NCBI GenBank assembly: GCA_038380795.1
Contig: CM076260.1
Location: 8,448,033-8,512,032 of the forward strand
Length of the DNA stretch: 64,000 bases
Reading direction: 5' to 3'
Origin: Pyrocephalus nanus
Lineage: Eukaryota; Chordata; Aves; Passeriformes; Tyrannidae
Positions 1 through 13,862 of this stretch are shown one piece after another; position 1 is the first letter of the stretch; each line of letters opens with the position of its first letter. Both the position numbers and the translations under genes were made by a program. The notes under the pieces were generated by a model. It worked only from the letters and a program-made list of their open reading frames with translations, searched no databases and was not told the DNA's origin.

Positions 1-3000
1 ATATCAAAAGCTGGATTCTTGCCTGTCCTGTGGAGTCTTTGAGAAATGAAATGGGGAAGGAATATACAGAAGCTTTGGTTATAATCTCCATGAATTTTTT
101 GAAAGTGTTTACTTCCACTGTTCTTCAAAATAGTGAACAGTAACAGTATGAAAACCCATGAAGCCAAAACTCAGATAAAAACCAAGAAGCCTCTCCTGCT
201 CCAAAAAAATAGATAAAAAATGTATTTGTACACATAGTGTATGTTAAAACATACATACATATATATATATTTATAAAAATATAAAAAATAGGAAAAAGAA
301 CAATAATTCCTTTAAGCTCTCATCTCTGGACCTTCTCTTTGCTAGGTTCAAAGTGTGAAACAATATCCACATAAATGCTCATCTGCAGTAACTACTGTCA
401 TATACCCCAGCCAGAACTAAAAACACTGCCAGACATCCCATACACAATGTCAGTGACCAGCTACAAGTGCAAATGTAGTTTTGGGACCTTTTCAAACCAT
501 TCGGGTCTGACCTAATTAGAAAAGACATGGTTTGCACTTCCACCCATATAGCTGCTTTCCTGTTCACAGTTTGTGGACATTGTTCTCTCTGCACTTTTTC
601 ATATGCTGGTTTAGCACACAGGTGTTGACATTGCTGTCCTATATTGCCTGAAGATTGTATTCATCACAAATCCTCACACTCAGGGACAACAGCAAAGCCT
701 TAGCCTAAAAACATCCTCCCTTTCAACATCATATAGGGTGTGGGATGGTTATGGTGGTTTATGAGCAAATCAGGTATCTGATTCACTCCTACGGAAGCAT
801 ATACATAATATAATATTATGTTATATTATTATTTTCAGTTACTATTTACATAGAGATAATTCCTGTTGCTCTTGTACATGAAGGAAGGATTTTTCTACAT
901 TAGAATGTATGCTGTAGAATTTCAAGGAATTGCTCAACTCTTTCAGACTTGAAAAAGATCATATAATACCATCTACAAGCAGAATTTCACTGCCTCACAG
1001 ATGTTGTAAACATGAGACTTGTGAACTGATGAGATATTAAACCTGAAGCCCTGTGTTTACCTTAGGACACACAGTACAATATGCTTTTCTATGCCCTCCT
1101 TGCAGAAGAGGAAAATAATGGAGATACTGTAAATAGTTCAAGTTACCAAAAAAAAAAAAAAAAAAAAAAAAAAGCATATAATAGGACAAGTACAAGTAAT
1201 TTCTTTTTTCTAGTAGCTTTGAAACGTTATTACAAAGAAGATAGGCAGAAGTATCATTTCTAAACCCACATTACTATTTTCCAGAGTTTCCACCTTCAGA
1301 CCACACTAGACTGGCTGTCAGTGCTCTGAGGGGAAAAAGAATCAGCACATACATTTATATGTGATATAATATGAAGTACTATGGATCTGCTGAAACAGGC
1401 TTTCCAATTTATGATAGGACCTTGGACACACCATCCCTCAGCCCTCTGTGATTTGGTTTCATTACAGAATAAAGGATACATGCATAACATTAATTGCACG
1501 TGTTTAAAAGTGCCTTGAGATAGGAGAGTTGTTATAAATATATTGATGATGCGTGTGTGATGAATTAAAATTCTTTAAAAGGAACATGATTATTTTCTTC
1601 ATATGGATAAGAACCTTCACCACCACCACAATCTACTCTCTTCCAAAATAACTCCAACCTAAGTTCTTCAGAAAGCACAACTTATTTTCAAATAAACTAG
1701 AAATATTCAATAGTCCTTGAAAAGAAAGACCGGGGTTTACTTGGTGTTTCAAAGAATTTGTCTCCACATGTGCTTGTCATCTCCCTTCAGAGAACCTATA
1801 CAAGATATAATGGAAACAGTATCGAGGGTGATGAAAATGCCAGAGCATCTGTCAGTGGATCGCCTTATGACAGCAAGTGATAAGGCTTCTAATGCTGAAG
1901 TGATGAATGTGCCTGGATGTGGATGCTGTGCTTGTACGAGACAGCTGAAAAACACAAATATGAACAACTCGACATGAGGACATGCCTCTGGGGAGACCCC
2001 ACTAGTTTTTGTAGTGCTTGACTGATTCTAGAAAGCAGGACATTTTTACCATGGAGGAAGATAAGTGTGTTTATCAATACAGACCCATGGCTCAGAAGAG
2101 GAGTTGTTGGGATGCAGGGAAGCATCGATTGTATCTCGGTATCAAATGTGACCTTTTGTATATGTTCTCCTTGCAAATTATCTTTCATTTCTGTACCTTC
2201 AAAGTTTTCATAATGCACTTGGAGTGCTTTATAATTGAGCAGTAATAAAAAGGCAAGCTGCAATAGGCTTATTCAAACAGAAATTGCATACATTAAATGC
2301 AATAAAATTACCGAAGTACAAAATACTTCAAGAAAGGAAGTATGGGGTTCCTGTTTGTAGTCACAAACAAAACACAATGTGTAAGTGTAAGTAGGGTATG
2401 ATTCACGATGTGTGAAGGTCTAATGCAGACAAACATATTTACACAGGAAACCAGAAAGCTATAGGGGAGGAAATCTGTCTTTGATATATAACAAAAGGGG
2501 GAAATACTGCTGGGAAATATGACAATATGCTTCCCCAGCTGAGTCAAGAACCCATAATATATTTACCTTCTAAATGTTTTTCAAAGCTTCGGAAGAGCTG
2601 TAAACACTGATTTTATTAAGCTATTTCACAGGATATACACACTGAATTATGCATCAAAATTATTCAACAAATTTAATGACAGTAAATATGATAAGGGAAG
2701 ACCTACCAGTTGAATTCTCACAAGAATAAACATTAGTATATCTGAGATGGATGCAGAAATCCATATTACAAATGGATATAAATAAATTCATTTGTATTTC
2801 TTTGAGCAAGATGTTAAGAAGGGAGTAATCCATATTATTGACCTGACTTTAATAATTTTTGCTTCAGATTAGCCCAGTAAAACCACACATCTCAGCAACA
2901 CTTCACAATAAGCATTCTAACTTTTCACTAAATTTTCTGATCGATAACTTCTTATATACTAAACAAACAAGCCCACCACCTGCAATAGTCAGGTCTCAAA

Positions 3001-5385
3001 AGGTAACAGGCATTTTCTCAGTTTCTAATAAATGAATAAGGTAGTATTGACTGGCTGGTCATTAAAGTGTTTGAATAGACAAAGCTTATTCTTTGTTTAC
3101 TGCTGCATCTTATTCCATACAAAAAGGCTACAGCAAGGAGAGGGGTAGGATCCTCCGGTGCCAGGAAATGGGCAATGCTGGTGACGCATCATGCAAGGTT
3201 TTCTCTGTTCTCTAAGGTGGATGGAGCAGAAAACAAGGCTCCATTTTCAGCTAATTCAGGGCAAAACTAAACAGAAAAGGAAGGAGAGGGGTTGGCCTGA
3301 GATTGTGCCTGCACTGCTACGTGAGCAGAATGGGTTTCATCCAGAGTAAACCCATGAGGGAGGCACCTGTTTAATTAGTAGACACAATTTTCTGTTCCTC
3401 TGCCATGAGACAAGCAGCTGGTGTTTCCAGCCATTGCAGGAGAAGTGTGAGGAATAAGAGGGCAACTACAAGAACAGCAAAGATACACACTCTATCTCCA
3501 AGGTTAGGGAAGGGGGATGCCATGGAGGGAAGGAAGACAAACCTCTGTGATGACGGAGGGCCAGGACAATATCTGATGTCCTACTGTTCTTTCTCAGTTT
3601 GTGGCAAGGATCTCCCAACAGCTGCTGATAAAGCATCTCCATCATGTCAGCACACAAATCATGGCAGAGATCCTGAGTTTTACTTAGGACTGCCTCAGAT
3701 GGCCTTGTTTCCTAGAGACTGTTCATTAGACAACCTTCATGGACATGGGGAGAAGGTCCTTTTCCTAAATTCATTTCTATCTATATGCACCCCTGAATGA
3801 ATGGTGCCTCAGGATCTAGCATAGGCTGTGTGAGCCTCACTAGCTGTGAGTTTTTCACCACATGCCTAATCTAAAGATCAACTTGAAACCCACCATATCT
3901 CTATATCAAAACAGTTTCTAGCTCGTGTATTAGCTCAGCATCCTTCCCTGGGCTATGTCCAAACTTTATAACTGTCATATCAGAAACAAAACTACCCAAC
4001 CAGAACCAAGGTGACCTTTCTCTGTGCAGAGACCTGAGGGGTTATTTTGTGTGTTAACCCGAGAGCAGACAGAGAACACAAGTGGGCATTGTTTTGTCCC
4101 ATTCAACCTGGGACTACTTTTTCTGCTCACTGCACACCACAGAATACTGCTCATATGGTTTTAAGGGTGAAAATTCACTGTGCAGAGACTAAAAATGGGA
4201 TGTCAAGGGATTTGGATAGAAAAAAACCCCAAATTTAAAAAGAAGTACACAGGTTTAGCCACAATTCTCTCCTTCTTCAGTCCCAGTACAGCCCCTAATC
4301 CATTTAGTGCTTCCCAAGTCATTCTCTGCACTCAGGGAGACAAGTTTCTCATCTGCTTGAACCACATTTTTCACCTTCTTAATTCTGATACACACCAGCT
4401 GCTCAGTCTCTGCTCTCCTATGCACTAAAGGCAATTAATCAAAAGTAAAATTTAAAAATCACTTCGCCTTTTTTGCTCATTATTAAAAAAAAGAAGTCTC
4501 TGACTGAGAATAACTATGGACAATTTCAGCTTGAAAAGTAACTCTCTCACAAAGTTATAAGCCAATTCTGAACATGACCTTTCAAATGGAAAGCTATACA
4601 ACTTTAACCAGGCTTCATGCTGGGTCTCTAGAATATTTCAAAGGCTTTTCTTTCAGTCTAGCCCATTTTTGCACCAGTCTGTGCTATGGTAAGTTTGGTT
4701 TCATATTTCTTTGATCTGTGAAGCAAATACTTTACATAGTTTAAAAATAGATCCACGAAACTTCAGCTATACTCTTTAACACTGAAAGGAAAGCGAGTTA
4801 ATAACCAATGTAACAGTCTAACAGTAGTGTACTCCTTGTGATGCTCTCATTGGAACAAATTCATTCCCACTGTAACTCCACTGACATTAACAGAGTTACC
4901 AGCTGAGATGAATTTGCCACATTTTTGTAAAGTGCTTTAGAATTTGATGTCATAATTCTCGAAAGACACTCTAGGAAAGATGTCTCTTTGCCTTTCTCGG
5001 CGTGTGTTCATGCACATGCCAGTTTTCCCAGCTTCTTGTGTTCCTTACATTTCTTTTCACACTGTCTCCCCACACTCTTTGAGACTCTCCTGTTGAGCAG
5101 ATATAATGCACCAGATACTCTTTGAAAATAACTGCCTTGAGGTAATTATAACTCTGTTCTTATTTTTCATATGTGAAGGTGAATTTGGCAGCAGAGACTG
5201 AAGACTTGAAACCTTTTTCAGAGACCCTCATGAAAAATTGTCCATCTTTAAAATGGCTGCATGTCCCATTGCTTGAAATAGGTATTGTAGCACAGGCTGG
5301 ACGAAGATATTATTTTTCAAATAATGTTCACCTCTTGGACATTACTAAAATACTGAAGATTTGAAATTAAATGATGGTATTGCAG
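1..5385. other. Unique AT-rich noncoding DNA
   Basis: No repeat family or gene was recognised here. The stretch holds an AT-rich patch near 241-292 and a 26-A homopolymer at 1148-1173. The longest open frame (3405-3800, plus, 131 codons) lies in a somewhat GC-richer patch but shows no domain, no codon-like pattern I can recognise and no splice structure, so I do not call it a gene. Confidence 0.6.
1148..1173 (+). repeat. Poly(A) homopolymer, 26 A
   Basis: An uninterrupted run of 26 A residues, seen directly. No recognisable retroposed body lies immediately upstream, so it is more simply a homopolymer microsatellite than the tail of an identifiable processed copy. Confidence 0.95.
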
Positions 5386-5583
5386 ATCATAGAGAATTTA
5401 TAGATTTATAGATTTATAAAATCAGACAGGTTGGAAAGGACCTCTGAGATCATCGAGTCCAACCCTTGATCCACTACCACCACAGTTACTAGACTGTGGC
5501 ACTAAGTGCCATATCCAGTCTCAAATACTTCCAAGGATGGAGAATCCACCACCTCCCTGGACAGCCCATTCCAATGCCTGATC
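5386..5583 (-). mobile_element. CR1 LINE, 3' end fragment (first of an abutting pair)
   Basis: Read on the plus strand this is the reverse complement of an avian CR1 3' end. It starts with degenerate octamers (atagattt repeated) and continues through the typical motifs ggttggaaaggacctctgag and gagtccaacccttgatcc. Next come the stretch around ggcactaagtgcc and the phrase ccaccacctccctgg. It stops at gcctgatc, where the family consensus normally continues. It is 5'-truncated, as most CR1 copies are, and has no coding capacity. Family assignment is from memory of bird CR1 sequence, not from an alignment. Confidence 0.9.
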
Positions 5584-5709
5584 TAGAATCACAGAACTGT
5601 AGAATCAGCTGGGTTGGAAAAGACCTCCGAAATCATCAAGTCCAACCCTTGATCCAACACCACCGTGGTTACTAGACCGTAGCACTAAGTGGCACATCCA
5701 GTCTCACAT
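5584..5709 (-). mobile_element. CR1 LINE, second 3' end fragment
   Basis: A second CR1 3' terminus in the same orientation begins right where the first stops. It opens with agaatcacagaactgtagaa (decayed octamers), then ggttggaaaagacctccgaa, gtccaacccttgatccaaca and gttactagaccgtagcacta. It ends after cacatccagtctcaca. It closely parallels the first copy but is shorter. Both copies are dead 3' untranslated fragments. Confidence 0.9.
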
Positions 5710-8700
5710 CAGAACATATAGGTTAAGCAGGTCACAAAGTTTGCTACAACCTTGATTTGAAAGAGCCGATTTCCTGGAACTGAGTACATTTGCAGAAACG
5801 TGGTTAGATTTAATTTCTTTTAAAAAACATTCTACTTTATTTCAGTAGTTTTTGTGTTGTTTTTTTTTTTTTTAAACCAGTTAGTCTTTAAACTCACATC
5901 TTATTTGTTGACTTTCTAACTGTAGTTCCCATCACGTCTTGTCTTTGCAACATACAAAATGCCTTCTGAAACAGCTGCAAAGTTCAGTACCTTTTGCAAT
6001 GTAGCTTAGTGCATGTTTTGCTTATTTTTTTTTCTATTAATTAGACCATTTGATGTGTAGCTGTGGTAACTATTTTGAAGATATGGTATTCCTGCTAAAT
6101 CACTAAATAATGATTTAGACTACTAGGAAGATCTCCTTTCTAGCCTCAGAGGATAGCATGGTAGTTCCCTTACGCAACATGGTTGAAAACAGCCTATATA
6201 TTTCATATACAGCAGGCCTGGAGCAAACATTTTCTGACACTATACAATAAATCATGTTTTCTTCAACAGCAAATAATAGAACTGTACAGTACATTATATC
6301 TGCAGCAGCAACAAACAATTCATCATCTCTGACCTTTCTATAATGACAACAATTTGAAGAATAGAGACTAATTTAAATTTTTATATAATGTTTAAAATTT
6401 AAGGACTAAATCTCCTTTATACTAGATCCCTTCACACTGCTCTGGTAATAAAAAGCCTCCTTAAAGTGAACACAAATGCAATTTATTTTTTTTTTCTCTT
6501 CAAGCTCTCACAAATCAACAGAACTGAGATTTCTCAGAGGGCTTGGACCTAAATGCAGCTCATATGGATGCACCCAAGCTAATTTTTAAATGATCAAATG
6601 GTAACAAGTACAGTGTAGCCTGCAGAACCTGAGGACCTTGGGTTTGTGCTCTAAAGTTTGCTGTGCTGTTTGAGTCACACATCTGCGATTAAAAACAAAA
6701 TCCTGACACTGATAGTGGGCTCCTTTTATCTGCTCACAATGAATCTCTATGTTGCTTTCTTTATTCCCGGGAAGACCGACTGGGGGTTGGCTTTCAGCTG
6801 GAAGATGAACCTGCAAAGTCTAGGAAACTGTTGCACATCGGAAAAAAATCTCACAGTGTACAAATCCATTTCCCAGTCCTATTGTTTTACAAAGCCATGG
6901 GACTAGTTACTATTTGCACAGACACCTATTGAAAAAGGATCAAAACCTTCAAATTTTGGTTCAATAAATAATGTAAATACATAAAAATTATAAATCTCCA
7001 CTGGTGCCTGACACAAAAAACAGGCAAGCAAAGGTACCAATCAAAATAATACCCTTCTCTGCCATTCTTTCCTGACGCACATCACCTCTGGCCTTTCTGA
7101 AAGCTTGGATTTGAAACGCACACTGAAGCTTGTCCTCTGAAACTGTAGAGATTTGGGCTTTTTCATGTCTAAGGTCTAGCTGTTTCCAAAGAAATCTGAC
7201 CACAGTCCCTTTACCATCAACTGGTTTGATCTTTTAATAAAAAGACCCTTCATCCTGAACAACAGATATGACTCATGCTCTTTGGGAAAACTGCAGGAGG
7301 GCCCACAAAAATTAATCAGGAGGGAGGGCTTGCAAACTTCTAGTTTTATAAACAATTGTGTTTCTAATACAACCAGGAAACATGAGGCAATGTGTCTCAG
7401 GATTGCCATAACTAAAAGCACATTCAGGATTAGCTGCTATAGGGCTGGAAACACTGAAGTTGCTTCTGATTCTTAAAAATTACCAGTTCAATACTGAAGT
7501 GAAAGGGTGATGCCTGTTCTGCCCCTCACTGTAAGGACAGCCAGTGAATCATCTCACCCTGCACCTGGTTTCAACCCACAAAAGAGACACAAGTGTTCAA
7601 GGGAGCAATCTGTGCCTTTTAGAACAGATTTGAAACTATCTGATACTTTAGCTTGGTTTGAGGTCAAATGAAATGATTCCCACCATTTAAACAGAAAGAA
7701 ATACTTATGGCAGCCTGAATGAATTAATATGTCTTTTTAAGTCATCACCTCAGGATATTTTATGAATGCCCTCTACAGATGGCAATACACATGGCCCTAC
7801 CTCGATTAGTTCAAATTCTTTTAAATATTCTACACAAATAATACCCCAAATGCATCTGATGTCCGTAGATTTTTTCTCTAATGAAAGCTCTACTGCCCCT
7901 AAGCCTCATTATTGCATGTGCCTTTGTGCAAAAGTTGGTTTCGCTGCCTGCTATAGAAATAACCCCAAATACTGAAGCCAAATATCTAATTGTCTTTATT
8001 GTTGTAAGAAAACAGAGATCAAACCCAGAGTTATTCAGAGAGCTTCCTTGTCGCACAAAACATTCAAAAAAGAGAGAGAAAAAAAGTCATGCTTGATTAT
8101 TGTATCTGTAAAATTATTTGGAATGTATACTGTATAATTAAGACTGATTATCAGCTTAAATTTCTTGGCTTTGCTTTTTGAGAATACTGTCTTCTGTGGA
8201 CATGAGGTTACTGAAACTGTACACCAGTGAGGGAACAAAACAAAACAGATGGTGCATTAATAATGGAAGTATTAGAAAAAGCGTACTCTTCCAGATTTCA
8301 ATGTGTTCATTAATACATTTTAGACAATTTAATTGCTTCCTGAAACACTAATTGAAAGAGTTTCATTTGCAAAAACCTAGTCCTGGTAATACAAACTAGG
8401 CACAATGCCACAAAGAGCTTGAATGTTATAATAAGGAAATGAATAGACAGGTTTGGGGGTTTTTAATGTGTGTATATTTATTTCTTTTAATGAAATCTTT
8501 AAAAAAGCATACAAAGCATCCAGAAAAGAAAGATTTACAAAGAGAAGCCAGGTTTAAGAAATACTGAACGTTTAGAACATGTGAAGAGTATTTTTGGTTT
8601 TTTAAAGTCAGCCCATGTCAAGGGAGTGTGAGTTGGATTTATTGTGCACAGGACTTTAACACAGTTTAATTTTATCAATGTTATACACCCCTAGACTTGG

Positions 8701-11700
8701 CATATCTATCAATTAAAGCAGAGGATACTTTTAAAATGTTTTCTTCTGAAGGTGTCTGCTTCAGCTTGTTTCTCTTCTAAATACGGATGGGTACGCAAGT
8801 TTTGCCTGGTTTTGAACCTCCTTACCCATTGCACGTTGGAAAATTTGAGTCAAACTTTACTATGATCATTCTCTTATGCATCTCCAGGAGACAGGAGATG
8901 AAGAGCAGACAGAAAACCAGAACAAAACAAACGAAATAAATGCACTGGAAGAAAAAAAAAAAAAAAGAAAGAAAGAGCTACAGTCTGTCAAAGAGAATAT
9001 GTAAAGAAAAAGACCAACAAACATGCAGAGAAACCTGAAGGAAAAGATCAATAATAAAGAGAAAAAAAATCCAAAGAGAAGAACACGCAGTTTCTAGAGC
9101 AGCTACTTTTCAAAGTTTTCCAGGGATTGGCAAATGAATATGATGCAGAAGGTGGTATAAAGTAGTTCCTCCTAAGGGCTGTTTCAGTAGTTGCCCATAA
9201 AGAAGTGTAATTCCCACTCATACTTCGGTGTTATTCTAATTCCCAGTTACTAAGGATTCATGGCTACTGGAATCTCACCTGTCTGGCTGGAAGGAAAGCT
9301 GAGTAATTCTTCAGAAGTTTCAGCTGTAGCTGGAGGATAAGCAGACAGGTCAGATATGCTGCACAGGCTACACTGGAGCTGGACTGACATGTTACAGTCT
9401 GAAAGTCTCTCTGCCCTATGTGGGGAATTACTGTTCTCTTAGACCTGCCTGCTAAACTATGCTTATGTCAAAATAATAGAAAACAGCAATCACTACTGAT
9501 ATGAGAATAACATTTTGATGAGGGGTAACCAGATATAAGTTTTTTTCCAACAGATTTGAGAGGAGATTGTCTTTGCTGAGGTAGTAAGGGAGAGGTGAGA
9601 ACAAGACAAGATTGTTTTTCTCTTATCTTTATCAATCTGTGCCCAAAAAGCACATCGAAGTGCAGGCTCATGTTTCAGTACACCCTGCCTGCTCATTGGT
9701 TGTGTATTAGTATAACAATAGTACTTAGCTGTGGGAATTTTTCTAATTATATATTTAAAAGGGAACATCTCCCTTTATGGATGCCATTATATCAATGCAA
9801 AATTGCCTCATGTTATAACAGATGGCAAAACTATATGAAAAGGTAAGAGAGGGCCCAAATCATACCCTGCTAGGTGGTATCTGTCTTTCTCTCAAGTATC
9901 ACGAGATCTTTGTGAAAATCTTAAAAAAGGATTTTTGATCTCAAGCAAACAACCTCTTACATCCTAAATATTCATATACATTTGACTATATAATAGTGAT
10001 GTTTGTATATATGATATAGAGATTCCTTATGTCAAAATTTCTTTTTGTCCTAAAGTAGAGGTCAAAAATCAATATATAAAATTATTTATGGAAGATAATA
10101 TTCTAAAATATTGCTGACATAGAAAATGGTTGTTGCATGTTGCTGAAAAAAGATACATTTTTTGTTTCCTACCTTGAGTGGCCCTTGTATGCTGTAAGAG
10201 TTCTAAGCAACAGAGTAGAAGACCTTTTTTTGTTTTCAGGTTGTTAGACACAAGAAAGGCAAACTTTCTATGCATCAGAAAATACAATATGTATAGAAAA
10301 TCTAGTCTAGACCTGAAAAAGAATGAGGATTTGACACATCTAAATTACAGCACTCACAAAGTCCCTTGGTAGCTCAAATTGAAACTGCTTAGTATCACAT
10401 TGAACCAGTAAAAACAAAAAGAACAATCACAAAAAAAACCCCAACCCTCCTCAACAAAGGCAATACCCCAATGTACTAGAATTTATGCTGACCAATTTTT
10501 AGAGATTTAGCCTGATGTCCCTGTGAAATATTGCTGAGATTTACAAAAGGTTAAGTATAGAAATCTAGTTCTACTTTTTCATTCAAAGGAGTAATTTTTT
10601 TCCAAATTTGTTTTCGTCTACCAGAATTATCATTTGTAAGTAAATAAAGGTAGAGAGACTGAGTCATTAAAACCTGCACCACAGTTTAATTACCCACAGT
10701 AGGCAACAAAATTACTGGCAATTTTAATATTTAATATCCTATTTTGTATCTATAGAAGCTAAGGGCTTATCTACCTCATCTAGAAGAAATTACAAAACTA
10801 ATACAAAAACATGTCTATGCCCTCCAGAGCATTAGTAGCAGCTTGTTTTATGAATCATTACCATCCTTTCCAAATTACCAAGGAAGAAACAGTACCCATT
10901 TTGACAAATGTGGCATTTTAAAAAAAGAAAGAAAAGAAATAAAAAGAAAAATAAAGAAAAATAATAAAGAAACAAAGAAAAGTAAATAAATACAAGAGTT
11001 TAACAATAGACACTTCCTTTTCCTAGGTTACTTAGGGACATTTACTTGAGTTACATTTAGTCAATACAGTAAAGTCCTGGTTGAACCAGAAAATGTGTTC
11101 CAAAGCAAGGGTTAGTTCATGTTGTCTTGGAACTCTCCATAATTCTAAAAACTAGCTAAACTGTGTTTTGGTTGGGTTTGGTTGTGGGGGTTTTTTGACA
11201 GAATATTGCAAAGTGTTAGGATTCTGGACTAGTGCCAACAGCCACGTTTCAACTCAATAAACTAAATCCCAGTTAAGGGCCCCTCTTGGCTACCTAATTG
11301 GTAGGCATGGTCCCTGGAGTCAGACTAAATGCCAAGTCTGATGTTTATGTAAAATAGCTTAAACCAGGCAAACAAATAAAGTATTTTGTATTCTAACTCT
11401 TAAACTACCAAAAAAAATGCTTTGGCTCATAATAGTTCAAATAACACGTGGAAGTTGTTTACTGGTTCTTAGATAAGTGATAAGAGTTGAGGAGATCTCT
11501 GAGAAAGGCTGCAGAAATGTGGAGGTAATAAACTGCTTGCCTGACATTGTTTTAGATAATGAGAGAGTAGAAGAAGAGATGAATAAGAACAAGGAGCTGC
11601 CTGCAAGCAGAATGTCTTCACATAGTTAAAGACTCCAAAAATATTTCTGTAGTAGATCTGGTGAATAGAAGGTATGTTTTCTAAACATCATCATTATCTA

Positions 11701-12429
11701 AGAAATCTCAGTGCTCCCTATATGTGAGTAGAACACTGTGGTAAGTTAAAACAAAATGGAAAAAACAGAAATAATGTTTCATAATGATGCTTCAAATGCA
11801 AAGAAAGAGAAGAGATATTTTAGCATTTGGCAAGGTAAGGCTGAGCTCTGTAATTCCTGATTGCTACTACTGACATTCAGATACTAAAACTAGGTCAGTA
11901 CATGTTTGGAAAGACAGGAAAAACTTTCATTAAATGGCAGAGTTGCATGAAAAGAAAATGCTAACACTTAAAACTGCAGAAAGTATTATAACTAACACCT
12001 TAGCATGTACATCTTCAAATATATTCATATATCTCAGGTTATTAGTGCTAGTCTCAAAAAAAGTTTTATTGTATGTGGGTTTCTTAGTCTGTGATCTTTC
12101 CTATTCTATATGAAGTCTGCCATTCGTATCCATATTTTTGCTACCAGGCTTACTGTGACATACTCTATCTGAATATTTGAAGGCTTTTTAGTAGTGTAGA
12201 AAATGTATCCTTCTGGCTGAAAACTCAGGATGCTGTTTCAAATGGTATGAACTAGGTTTCTTTGAATTTCTGCCTATTGTTCACATTTGCCTAATCTCTG
12301 ATAGAGCAGGACCTTAATTTAGATTGCATTTTGCAGATGTTTTATATGGAATTTAGTGAATTAAGAAAAATTTTAAAAACTCCTTAATATAATGAAAGAT
12401 GAATTGATGGGTTGGATTAATTGATGAAT
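5710..12429. other. Unique noncoding DNA with minor simple repeats
   Basis: No gene or interspersed repeat was recognised. It contains an A-run followed by GAAA units at 8951-8978, a short A/C tract at about 10429-10456, an A-rich (AAAG/AAAT) tract at about 10919-10990 and a G/T-rich patch at about 11162-11200. Short open frames overlap one another on both strands and look like chance. Confidence 0.55.
10919..10990 (+). repeat. A-rich low-complexity tract (AAAG/AAAT-like)
   Basis: About 70 bases composed almost entirely of A with scattered G and T (units such as aaag, aaat). Seen directly. It has no coding meaning. Confidence 0.85.
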
Positions 12430-12594
12430 TGGGTGAACCCAGGCTGGAAGCTGAGTTCTGCACAGCCATTTGCTCACCCCCCCAACCAGTGTTAACAGCC
12501 ATGTGTTATCAACACTGCTTTGGTCACAGATCCAAAACACAGAACTATACAGGCTATGAAGAAAATTTGTTCCATTTCTGCCAAACTCAGTATA
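12430..12594 (-). mobile_element. Internally deleted ERVL-type solo LTR
   Basis: Both ends match the LTR family seen at 45917-47215 and 55255-55828. The left part (tgggtgaacccaggctggaa, then agctgag and gcacagccatttgctcaccc) corresponds to their left ends. The right part (gtgttatcaacactgctttg, gatccaaaacacagaac, ggctatgaagaaaatt, ccaaactcag) corresponds to their right ends. The copy is only 165 bp against about 550-575 bp for the relatives. The middle is missing, with the junction near 12478-12500. No target-site duplication is evident. The orientation is inferred from avian LTRs of this type that read TGT...CTGGTTT on the sense strand. Confidence 0.75.
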
Positions 12595-13794
12595 GCTGAG
12601 CGTAAACAGCTGATTAACTTAGCATTGTCTTTGTGCCTACTAGTCTGTCTCTAATGCTGATAGTGAATTGCTGCACTGAAGATCATATTTTTTTCACTTT
12701 TCACTAAGATGAGAAATTAGATTGGCTCAAATTAAAATTAGAGATTAAAATATTAGGAAACAAAGACCTTTAACAGATCTTTGTTTAACAGTTAATCAAA
12801 AGTTTCCTCTTTCTTATGCTCTATTGAGGCTTTGTCATCGTAATTAATAAATGGAAAATGACTGAGTGACATATATTGTTGGCACTGCTTAGCCTTTTGT
12901 AGTGTTAATGGATCAATTTGGCTTTTCACATTTCTTTTTACTGCAAACCTAGTTATGAGGAGGTAGAAAGTTTTGATAACAGTTTTACTAATTTTTAAAT
13001 TTAAATACTTTTATTCTAAAAAAGGAAAATATTGACAGTGTTAGTAACTTGAAAGATGTTAACTTCTTTTTTAAAGAGAGGACAATTGAGAGTGTGAAAA
13101 GGTTTAACTCAGAAAACACTGCCTGTATTTAATGGCATTTTAAATGGAACTGTAACTTTGCGGATGAAAAAAAGCCACAGAATTTGAAAGACCATAGGCT
13201 GTTGCAAGAATCCAAGATATCTCAGAAAATTCAGGGTTTTGTCAAATATCTTCAGAAAAATTTTTCTTGAGAATAGGAAACAGATTAAATTGCATTCTTA
13301 AGCTGATAGTTTTGTTTTGCTGATAACACATAAACAATAATTTTTCATTTGTGGTAACTCATTTGTGGATACCTCATTTTAATTTAGATGGAACATGATA
13401 CAGTTTAAAACTGTCATATATAGAGAGACAGGCAAAAATATTGACAGACAGGCATTTCAACATAGGAAACTTCCAATGTCTTCTAGCTCACAGCAGAGCA
13501 GAGTGGTGCAGGTTATAGCCAAAAGTTGTTGTAAAAGGCTTTGGAACCACAGCCTCCAGCAAGCCATGCAGTCACGGGTGAAGATGTTTGATGCTGAACT
13601 AGCTCAGAGTAAGCATCTCACCTGAAAAAAAAATATTTCACACGGAACATTTTGTTTTGCTGAGAATTTCTGGTTTTCACTTGTCATTTTCTTTCAGACA
13701 AAAATGAACAAAAAGCCTTAAGTGCTGTTACAATGGAATTTTCTCCATGAAAGGTATTCTTATTTTACTTAGCTCTACCTTGTTTTGTTAATAA

Positions 13795-13862
13795 AATAAA
13801 ATAAATAAATAATAATAAAAAAACAAACACAAAAAACCCCCACCAACAGAAAACCACAACCA
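13795..13862 (+). repeat. A-rich to A/C-rich low-complexity tract
   Basis: AAAT/AAAAT-like units grade into an A and C only stretch containing runs such as aaaaaacccc. Seen directly. One of a series of similar tracts in this window. Confidence 0.85.

Noticed and set aside
3405..3800. 131-codon open frame, plus strand
   Set aside because: The longest non-repeat frame, but with no recognisable domain or splice structure. The length is within chance for 64 kb read in six frames.
8819..8850. U1 snRNA-like match (cttacccattgcac)
   Set aside because: Only about 15 bases resemble U1, and the sequence on either side does not continue the similarity convincingly.
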